This document shows, piece by piece, positions 15,271 to 20,457 of a stretch of 20,457 nt of DNA. Positions within the stretch are counted from its first letter, which is position 1, and every line of letters begins with the position of its first letter. The notes under the pieces are model-generated. The model made no database searches. It saw nothing but the letters and a program-made list of their open reading frames with translations, and was not told the origin of the DNA. Position numbers and translations under genes: made by a program. This stretch comes from Bacteroidota bacterium (GTDB lineage: Bacteria > Bacteroidota > Bacteroidia > Sphingobacteriales > Sphingobacteriaceae): assembly GCA_025355225.1 (NCBI GenBank), contig JANYAB010000201.1, positions 1 through 20,457 on the forward strand, given 5' to 3'.

Positions 15271-15939
15271 TTAATCCCGGTTCAGACAATTTAAAGCAAA
15301 TTGCAACTGCTCATCCGGGTTCAGATTAGTATTATCCAATATAATAGCATCGGGAGCTCTCCTCAACGGGCTTTCTTCGCGTGTAGTGTCCTGGTAATCG
15401 CGGTGAGCGATATTCTCAAAAACCTCCTCCAGTGTTATGTCCGGATTTTTTTCATGGAGTTCCTTATACCTTCTTTCGGCGCGAACTTTTGGATCGGCAG
15501 TCATAAATATTTTAAGTGTTGCATCGGGGAATACAGTAGTGCCAATATCCCGCCCATCCATTACAATGTTTTTCGACCGGCCCATGCGCTGCTGTTGTTT
15601 TACCATTTCATGGCGAACCTCCCGTAAGGCTGCCACCGCGCTTACATTGTCGGAAACAGGCATTTGACGTATCTCGTCAGAAACCTCTTCATCATTCAGT
15701 GTAATATGTGTTTGATAATCGCGCGAATGGAAATTAAGATGTATGTTTTTTAAAGCCCCGGCAACTTGCGAGGGATCGTGCAGGTCGATATTGTTTCGCA
15801 GAAAATAAAGAGTTACAGCTCTGTACATTGCGCCACTGTCCACGTAAATGAAATGAAGTTTTCGGGCTAATGCCTTGGCTAATGTGCTTTTACCGCATGA
15901 AGAATAACCGTCAATGGCTATTACAATGTTATTGGTCAT
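15271..15939 (-). CDS. cmk: Cytidylate kinase (CMP/dCMP kinase)
   Basis: 222 residues, the usual size. It phosphorylates CMP and dCMP with ATP, in the cytoplasm. Walker A is GYSSCGKST (11-19), followed by LARKLHFIYVDSGAMYRAVTLY (about 25-46), the nucleotide-binding entry typical of Cmk with the conserved DSGAMYR. The CMP-binding insert region contains LNDEEVSDEIRQMPVSDNVSAVAALREVRHEMVKQQQR (about 82-119). GRDIGTTVFPDATLKIFMTADPKVRAERRYKEL (about 129-161) holds the conserved DGRDIGT and the R..RR lid. The C-terminus has the expected RDYQDTTREESPLRRAPDAIILD. All key positions appear intact. The gene reads towards the dCMP deaminase gene, and a repeat-rich 152-base spacer separates it from the divergent arfB. 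Confidence 0.96.
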   Translation of the reverse strand: MTNNIVIAIDGYSSCGKSTLAKALARKLHFIYVDSGAMYRAVTLYFLRNNIDLHDPSQVAGALKNIHLNFHSRDYQTHITLNDEEVSDEIRQMPVSDNVSAVAALREVRHEMVKQQQRMGRSKNIVMDGRDIGTTVFPDATLKIFMTADPKVRAERRYKELHEKNPDITLEEVFENIAHRDYQDTTREESPLRRAPDAIILDNTNLNPDEQLQFALNCLNRD

Positions 15940-15970
15940 CGGGAAACTAAGGTACGAAAAATTGGTGAAT

Positions 15971-16068
15971 GGTTGATTAAGTTAGTGGTTGATCAGGTTG
16001 ATTAAGTTAGTGGTTGATCAGGTTTTAACCTGATCCAACTTAATAAACCTAATCAACTCAATCAACCA
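15971..16068. repeat. Perfect 25-bp tandem duplication within a larger imperfect hairpin
   Basis: 15971-15995 and 15996-16020 are identical 25-base copies. The junction region forms GATCAGGTT (16016-16024), two bases, AACCTGATC (16027-16035). Sequence on to about 16068 is an imperfect complement of the duplicated units (GTTGATT and AATCAAC type pieces). It fills most of the spacer between the divergent cmk and arfB genes. Confidence 0.85.
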
Positions 16069-16091
16069 ATAACTAATTCTTAAATTTGGCG

Positions 16092-16502
16092 ATGAACTTT
16101 ACTGTGGAAGACCTGCAAAAAGAAATTACCTACAAGACATCACGAAGCGGAGGCAAAGGCGGCCAAAATGTAAATAAGGTCTCCAGTAAGGTTGAATTAT
16201 TATTCAATTTTGATCGCTCAGAGGTTTTTACCGAGGAGGAAAAACGATTGCTATGGACGAAATTGCAGTCGAGGTTAAACAAGGATGGCAATTTGCAGGT
16301 GGTGTGCGAGGAGGAGCGAAGCCAGTATCTGAATAAAGAGAAAGCGCTTGAAAAACTACATTTGATTTTAACCAAGGCGCTGCATCAACCTAAAACCCGC
16401 AAGGCGACCAAACCCACCAAAGCGATGATAGCTGCCCGACTGGTGAAAAAGAAAATTCAGGCAGCTAAAAAAGAAAACAGGAGAAGAAATTTTGACGATT
16501 AA
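16092..16502 (+). CDS. arfB: Alternative ribosome-rescue peptidyl-tRNA hydrolase ArfB (YaeJ-like)
   Basis: 136 residues from ATG 16092, the family's size (about 135-140). ArfB enters the empty A site of stalled ribosomes and hydrolyses peptidyl-tRNA. The catalytic loop SGGKGGQNVNKV (19-30) contains GGQ at 23-25, followed by the conserved SSKVELLFNF. The C-terminal tail is Lys/Arg-rich (KPTKAMIAARLVKKKIQAAKKENRRRNFDD), the mRNA-channel-binding tail that separates ArfB from RF1/RF2 and from tail-less domains. A TTG six bases upstream is open in frame, but ATG gives the family's normal MNFTVEDL-like start. TAAATTTG at 16081-16088 matches the -7 consensus just before the ATG with no -33 box; if used, the mRNA would be almost leaderless. 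The 3' end overlaps the convergent LpxR-like gene by 4 bases. Confidence 0.94.
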   Translation: MNFTVEDLQKEITYKTSRSGGKGGQNVNKVSSKVELLFNFDRSEVFTEEEKRLLWTKLQSRLNKDGNLQVVCEEERSQYLNKEKALEKLHLILTKALHQPKTRKATKPTKAMIAARLVKKKIQAAKKENRRRNFDD

Positions 16503-17467
16503 TCAAAGCGGTATAACAGTGTAACAGTTGCCCATTGGTGCGACTGTGTCATTTGTTTAACGTCCTTTGTATGGAAAATTGCGGCCACATCTAAAACAAA
16601 GCGTTTACCCGAATAACCGACACCCAGTTGATTACTCAAAACAAACCTTTCGGGGTCTAATGTTATTTCCATGCTGTTGGGGTTGCGTGTTCCAAAGAGG
16701 CTGCCCTGTACAGTAGCATCATAAGCCACAAAGTTAATTTGTGGTTTGTAATAGAAAAACAATTCGTGGTCGTGTAGTGGAGTGGTCCGGCCGGATGCAG
16801 TGGCTGTGCTTTGTGTACTGACAGAGTTAAATAACTGGTTGAAATCGCCCAGGCGGAACAACGGTCCGATACCTGCCCCGGTAAAACCATTACCCAGGTT
16901 GGCATAGCTTGCTAACGAAACGTCAATCCATGAACCACGGGTAAGTAACCGGTTGTATTCTGCAGAAAGATTGAGTTCGAAGTTGTTGTCTACCTGGTAT
17001 TCCCAGCCACTCGGATGATAAAAGCTAAAATTATCATGTACAAAAGTTTGAATTTGTTTGCCATAGGCATCAGGCCCAACAACACCTATTTGGGCGCCTA
17101 TTTTTAAATTACTTTCGTTTTTATACAAAAGATTCAAGGTTGAACCTACATATAAATAAGCCGCAAAGGGACGGTCAATAAATCTTGGGTCATCTGCGCC
17201 ATTGTAAAATATACTGCCGCTCTGGGGGTTAAATATCTTTTGTCCCGCTTCAAATCCCAATACTTTGTTTTGTAAGCTACTGTTGACCCCAACGTTCAAA
17301 GCATGCCGATAGTAAATAAATATCCCGTCGGTATAATATCGGTCTGAGCCTTGAAAAAGGTAGGAGTCATTATCACTTTCGGCGCCGATCTCGTTAGCGT
17401 GCGTTTGGGCAGTTACTCTGTAGCAACAGGTAAGGCATAGCAGGAAACAAAGTATTTTATAATTCAT
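16499..17467 (-). CDS. LpxR-family (DUF2219) outer-membrane lipid A deacylase-like protein
   Basis: 322 residues with a signal peptide (MNYKILCFLLCLTCCYRVTA, cleavage near 20). The mature N-terminus NEIGAESDNDSYLFQGSDRYYTDG (25-48) is the DUF2219/LpxR hallmark: an N-D-x-Y segment followed by (T/S)DRYYT(N/D)G. Further matches are GFEAGQKIFNP (about 71-81), DRPFAAYLYVGS (about 97-108) and PDAYGKQIQTFVHD (about 131-144), the last holding the likely active-site His. LpxR forms a 12-strand outer-membrane barrel that removes the 3'-acyloxyacyl chain of lipid A with Ca2+. The Asn-Asp pair at 33-34 and the His are inferred active-site equivalents. In Bacteroidota the real substrate is not established. 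The remainder alternates polar and hydrophobic residues as expected of a barrel and ends in LLYRFD. It overlaps arfB by 4 bases tail to tail. Confidence 0.88.
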   Translation of the reverse strand: MNYKILCFLLCLTCCYRVTAQTHANEIGAESDNDSYLFQGSDRYYTDGIFIYYRHALNVGVNSSLQNKVLGFEAGQKIFNPQSGSIFYNGADDPRFIDRPFAAYLYVGSTLNLLYKNESNLKIGAQIGVVGPDAYGKQIQTFVHDNFSFYHPSGWEYQVDNNFELNLSAEYNRLLTRGSWIDVSLASYANLGNGFTGAGIGPLFRLGDFNQLFNSVSTQSTATASGRTTPLHDHELFFYYKPQINFVAYDATVQGSLFGTRNPNSMEITLDPERFVLSNQLGVGYSGKRFVLDVAAIFHTKDVKQMTQSHQWATVTLLYRFD

Positions 17468-17502
17468 TTAGTGACAATTAAGGAAACAAGGCCTAAAATA
17501 AA

Positions 17503-17529
17503 AAAAGCCCCGGTGTTAATGGGGCTTTT
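17503..17529 (-). terminator. Rho-independent terminator after the repeat/barrel gene
   Basis: AAAAGCCCC (17503-17511) and GGGGCTTTT (17521-17529) form a perfect 9-bp stem with a 9-base loop. On the minus strand the stem ends in a run of seven Ts. It lies 21 bases after the stop of the gene at 17550-18857 and separates it from the LpxR-like gene. Confidence 0.9.
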
Positions 17530-17549
17530 GTAAAACTAAATTTTATTTT

Positions 17550-18857
17550 TTATTTAAAAGTGTATCCAACGCTTATTCCGCCTATCGGCATGATGCCTTG
17601 GTCATATAAAATTGGCACAAAGGCTATCCTGAGGGTTAAACCACTAGCCGGCGGCTGGTAACGATAACCGATAGTGGCAGTAGCAATGAAGCCGGTTATT
17701 TTGTCGAATTCCCAATAACTTCCTTTATTATCGCCCGTGGAATTTAGAAACGTAGTACCCGCTCCAAGTTCTATAAGGTGACTGCTTTCACCATAAAGAT
17801 AATTGATTTGGAACGGAATAGTGAATACTGTATTACCTCCGGAGCCAAAATATCCCGCTCCAATCCTGTATCCCCAGCCATTGCGCGCTTTGGCAAAACG
17901 GGTATCATAATTTCCGGATATTGCCAGACCCGGGCCGCCTACCTCTAAAAATATGCTTTGAGCCTTTATCTCCTGTATTACGGTCGAAGTGTCTTTGGCC
18001 ATTGCCGTAGTATCTGATTTCTTGACAAGGGCTGTATCCGCTTTTTTAACCAGGGAAGTATCTGCCTTTTTAACCAGGGAAGTATCTGCCTTTTTTGTAA
18101 GGGCAGAATCAGCCTTTGAATTAGCAGTCGCATCTGTTTTTATACCGGCGTCAGCATCGGTTTTCTTTCCCGTTGCATTATCGTCAGTGGTATTGCCCGG
18201 CTTGGCCGATGTTGCGTCTGCTTTTGCTCCCGCAGAAGGATCTGCATTCTTGGTTGCTGTAGTATCCATCTTTGCAGTGGTTGTTGCATCAGTATTGTTG
18301 ACTTTGCCTGCATTTCCCTGTCCGGTTGAAGATGGGTCCGTAGTTCTAACCTCTATTTGACCGTTTGCAGGCGGAGCGGAAGCAGTATTTCTAACCTGTA
18401 TTAAACCATCTGTTGGCGGAGCTATAAAAGTATTCGAATTTTTAACTTTGGCAGCATCTGTAGTTGCAGTACCGGTGGGAATCGGCTGTGTTGCAACTCC
18501 AGCATCCGTTTTCACCGCAGGATCAGCATCTGCTTTCACCGCGGGATCGGTAGCCGCCTTTATTACATGGGGAGCATCCACCTTCACCGCAGCCGCACTA
18601 CTCGCGTTTATCATCATAGTGGTATCCGCTCTTTTAAGCAGTGTGGTGCCTGCCTTTACAATAAGCGTAGTATCCGACTTCATAACTATTGTAGTATCAG
18701 CTTTTTTCTTAAGCGTGGTATCCAACCTTCCGGTCAGATTAGTGCCCGTATTGGCTTCAGCGTGTACTTTAAGGCCAAATTGGCATACCAGGAATAAGAA
18801 TAAGATAACACCGGCTTTAAAATTAAAAAGATGATTCATTATAATTTTTTTATACAT
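17550..18857 (-). CDS. Exported repeat-region protein with C-terminal barrel-like domain
   Basis: 435 residues. A signal peptide is present; the start may be residue 1 (18857) or Met7 (18839, MNHLFNFKAGVILFLFLVC...HA). Residues about 40-300 are low-complexity Lys/Ala/Asp/Thr/Asn-rich sequence built from units of the kind KADTSLVK. Three near-perfect 8-residue copies stand together (ADTSLVKK, ADTSLVKK, ADTALVKK at about 257-280), with looser ones (KADTTIVM, KSDTTLIV, KADPAV) further upstream. Residues about 300-435 form a separate domain with alternating hydrophobic strands and aromatic/Gly turns: SIFLEVGGPGLAISGNYD, GWGYRIGAGYFG, FTIPFQINYLYG, HLIELGAGTTFL, ITGFIATATIGYRY, LTLRIAFVPIL and GGISVGYTFK with a terminal Phe-Lys. 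This looks like a small outer-membrane-type beta barrel. The repeat region could be a periplasmic or wall-spanning tether; no function is known. A strong terminator follows the gene. Confidence 0.82.
   Translation of the reverse strand: MYKKIIMNHLFNFKAGVILFLFLVCQFGLKVHAEANTGTNLTGRLDTTLKKKADTTIVMKSDTTLIVKAGTTLLKRADTTMMINASSAAAVKVDAPHVIKAATDPAVKADADPAVKTDAGVATQPIPTGTATTDAAKVKNSNTFIAPPTDGLIQVRNTASAPPANGQIEVRTTDPSSTGQGNAGKVNNTDATTTAKMDTTATKNADPSAGAKADATSAKPGNTTDDNATGKKTDADAGIKTDATANSKADSALTKKADTSLVKKADTSLVKKADTALVKKSDTTAMAKDTSTVIQEIKAQSIFLEVGGPGLAISGNYDTRFAKARNGWGYRIGAGYFGSGGNTVFTIPFQINYLYGESSHLIELGAGTTFLNSTGDNKGSYWEFDKITGFIATATIGYRYQPPASGLTLRIAFVPILYDQGIMPIGGISVGYTFK
18019..18114. repeat. 24-bp tandem repeats inside the repeat/barrel gene
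   Basis: 18043-18066 and 18067-18090 are identical 24-base copies. Degenerate copies flank them at 18019-18042 and 18091-18114. Each unit encodes eight residues (KADTSLVK type), so copy-number change would keep the reading frame. Confidence 0.85.
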
Positions 18858-18941
18858 TAAATATTATGACTATTTAGTTTAGTTAGCGCATAATACGTTA
18901 CTGTGAATCAAAAGGTTTCAGTCGGTTAGCTGAATATAAAC

Positions 18942-18974
18942 AAGAATATCCCTGTTTTATACAGGGATATTCTT
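18942..18974 (-). terminator. Terminator-like hairpin after lon
   Basis: AAGAATATCCCTG (18942-18954) and CAGGGATATTCTT (18962-18974) form a perfect 13-bp stem with a 7-base loop, 29 bases after the lon stop codon. On the minus strand the stem ends TTCTT followed by GTTTAT, a weak T-tract. No gene on the plus strand ends nearby. Confidence 0.75.
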
Positions 18975-19003
18975 AATTATCAGGTTAGAAAGGAGTTATG
19001 GGA

Positions 19004-20457
19004 TCAGTTCATAACAGGCTTTAGATCTTCTTTAACGGTAAGATCTACAGGGTTATTAACCTTTTGATCCAAAAGTGCCAGGTTGATCACTTCGTTCATA
19101 TCAGTTATATAATGAAACTTGAGGTCTTTAATATAATCTTCCTTGATTTCGAGTATGTCTTTTTGGTTCGATTTGCAAAGGATGATCTCCTTAATATTAG
19201 CACGTTTAGCGGCCAATATTTTTTCCTTTATACCACCTACCGGTAAAACACGTCCTCTTAGGGTGATTTCGCCGGTCATAGCTAAATGAGGTTTTACCTT
19301 ACGCTGGGTAAAAGCAGATGTTAGCGCGGTAAGCATGGTAATACCCGCTGAAGGTCCGTCTTTCGGTGTGGCGCCTGCCGGAACGTGCACGTGGATATCC
19401 ATTTGATCAAAAAGTTTTGGATTTATATCAAAATCTTTGGCATGTGCCCGTAAGTAAGCCAGGGCAATAGTTGTCGATTCTTTCATCACATCGCCCAGAT
19501 TACCCGTTAAAGTCAACCGCCCTTTACCAGGACTTAAACTTGCTTCAATAAATAATATATCGCCGCCAACGGAAGTCCAGGCCAGGCCTGTTACTACACC
19601 AGCTACTTCGTTTCCTTCATACAAGTCTTTATCATAAATTGGCGCGCCAAGTATCCTTTCAATGTCTTTTTTATTGACGTTAATTGAATGAGGCTCGTCC
19701 ATAGCGATATTTTTAGCCACGCCACGCACAACAGAACCTATCTTTTTCTCGAGCGCACGTACTCCTGACTCGCGGGTATAATCTTCGATTAATTTTTCAA
19801 GGACATCATTTTTTAACGTAATGTCCTTTGTTTTTAAGCCGTGGGCCTCGCGTTGCTTGGGTACTAAATGCTGTTTTGCTATTTCAATTTTTTCTTCAAT
19901 GGTATAGCCATTAACATCAATAATTTCCATACGGTCTAATAAGGCAGGCTGAATGCTGCTTAAAGAGTTAGCCGTAGCGATAAACATTACATGTGAAAGG
20001 TCGAAGTCAACTTCAATATAATGGTCGTAAAAAGTACTGTTTTGTTCGGGGTCAAGCACTTCAAGCAATGCAGACGATGGGTCGCCTCTGAAATCATTGC
20101 CAACCTTGTCTATTTCATCCAAAATAAATACAGGGTTAGCTGCCCCTGCTTTTTTAATCGCCTGAACAATCCGGCCAGGCATAGCGCCTATGTAGGTTTT
20201 ACGGTGCCCCCTTATTTCAGCCTCGTCACGAATGCCACCCAAAGCCATTCGTACGTACCGGCGACCTAACGCTTTAGCAATGGATTTGCCTAATGAAGTT
20301 TTACCTACTCCGGGCGGCCCAACCAGGCACAGGATGGGTGCTTTCATGTTGTGTTTTAGCTTAAGCACAGCCAGGTATTCAATAATACGCTGTTTTACCT
20401 TATCCAATCCAAAGTGATCCTTGTCCAGTACTTTTTGCGCGCGCTTAAGGTCGAAAT
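19004..20457 (-). CDS. lon: ATP-dependent protease Lon, C-terminal part (runs off the right edge)
   Basis: 484 codons are visible up to the window edge; the N-terminal substrate-binding region lies outside. The frame stays open to 20455 (FDLKRAQKVLDKDHFGLDKVKQRI), so the gene continues beyond the window. The AAA+ module shows Walker A GPPGVGKTS, the pore-loop region GGIRDEAEIRGHRKTYIGAMPGR, Walker B PVFILDEIDKVG and sensor-1 FIATANSL. The small domain (PALLDRMEIIDVNGYT, TRESGVRALEKKI) follows. The protease domain has GLAWTSVGGDILFIEA, the catalytic Ser in PKDGPSAGITM and the catalytic Lys in GGIKEKILAAKRA. Both residues of the Ser-Lys dyad are present, so it should be active. Lon degrades misfolded and selected regulatory proteins in the cytoplasm. 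The C-terminal tail after INLALLDQK is about 20 residues and polar. A hairpin terminator follows the stop. Confidence 0.97.
   Translation of the reverse strand, partial: FDLKRAQKVLDKDHFGLDKVKQRIIEYLAVLKLKHNMKAPILCLVGPPGVGKTSLGKSIAKALGRRYVRMALGGIRDEAEIRGHRKTYIGAMPGRIVQAIKKAGAANPVFILDEIDKVGNDFRGDPSSALLEVLDPEQNSTFYDHYIEVDFDLSHVMFIATANSLSSIQPALLDRMEIIDVNGYTIEEKIEIAKQHLVPKQREAHGLKTKDITLKNDVLEKLIEDYTRESGVRALEKKIGSVVRGVAKNIAMDEPHSINVNKKDIERILGAPIYDKDLYEGNEVAGVVTGLAWTSVGGDILFIEASLSPGKGRLTLTGNLGDVMKESTTIALAYLRAHAKDFDINPKLFDQMDIHVHVPAGATPKDGPSAGITMLTALTSAFTQRKVKPHLAMTGEITLRGRVLPVGGIKEKILAAKRANIKEIILCKSNQKDILEIKEDYIKDLKFHYITDMNEVINLALLDQKVNNPVDLTVKEDLKPVMN

Noticed and set aside
17989..18834. Long plus-strand open frames rich in Ala/Val/Ser opposite the repeat/barrel gene
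   Set aside because: They are mirror frames of the low-complexity Lys/Ala/Asp/Thr coding sequence. The minus-strand frame has a signal peptide, a barrel-like end and a terminator.

Overview
The window looks like chromosomal DNA of a Bacteroidota bacterium, most likely family Sphingobacteriaceae (Mucilaginibacter/Pedobacter-like). The grounds are protein style (FHS-type sugar permease, long-form PurF, MacB/FtsX permease without a fused ATPase, LpxR-family protein), moderate GC with AT-rich spacers, absence of clear Shine-Dalgarno sequences, and several matches to the Bacteroidota promoter consensus TTTG-N19-21-TAnnTTTG. The genus is inference. No tRNA, rRNA, CRISPR array, insertion sequence or phage gene was seen, and no gene-free stretch exceeds 300 bases.

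Layout. 2-1171 (+): 3' part of a six-hairpin glycosidase-like gene broken by an in-frame TAG. 1168-3030 (-): a GNAT acetyltransferase followed by a membrane-anchored putative regulator with a lectin-like ectodomain. 3187-7952 (+): a tight four-gene cluster encoding a secreted beta-helix protein, a secreted lectin-like protein, an 8-TM MacB/FtsX permease and a second lectin-like protein. 8101-8955 (-): exported sugar isomerase/epimerase-like TIM barrel. 9089-9415 (+): small Cys-containing protein of unknown function. 9668-11575 (+): amidophosphoribosyltransferase with a textbook promoter. 11736-12917 (-): DUF1569 protein and LysE-family exporter. 13084-14694 (+): FHS-family sugar permease. 14784-15939: convergent dCMP deaminase and CMP kinase. 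16092-17467: ArfB ribosome-rescue hydrolase convergent with an LpxR-family outer-membrane protein. 17550-18857 (-): exported protein with a Lys/Ala/Asp/Thr repeat region and a C-terminal barrel-like domain. 19004-20457 (-): C-terminal part of Lon, running off the right edge.

How the parts may work together. Housekeeping functions (purine entry step, pyrimidine monophosphate enzymes, ribosome rescue, Lon) are interspersed with envelope and carbohydrate functions (broken glycosidase, beta-helix protein, lectin-like proteins, isomerase, sugar permease, LpxR). The least explained unit is 1168-7952. An envelope-spanning putative regulator with a lectin-like ectodomain lies next to an operon in which two related secreted lectin-like proteins bracket an orphan MacB-type permease behind a secreted beta-helix protein. 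I see this as a candidate undescribed glycan-sensing or envelope system; its function is not shown by the sequence.

Intergenic regions carry structured repeats: a perfect 24-bp inverted repeat after purF, an inverted repeat whose right arm contains the dCMP deaminase start codon, and a tandem 25-bp duplication inside a larger hairpin before arfB. Two terminator-like hairpins are also visible.
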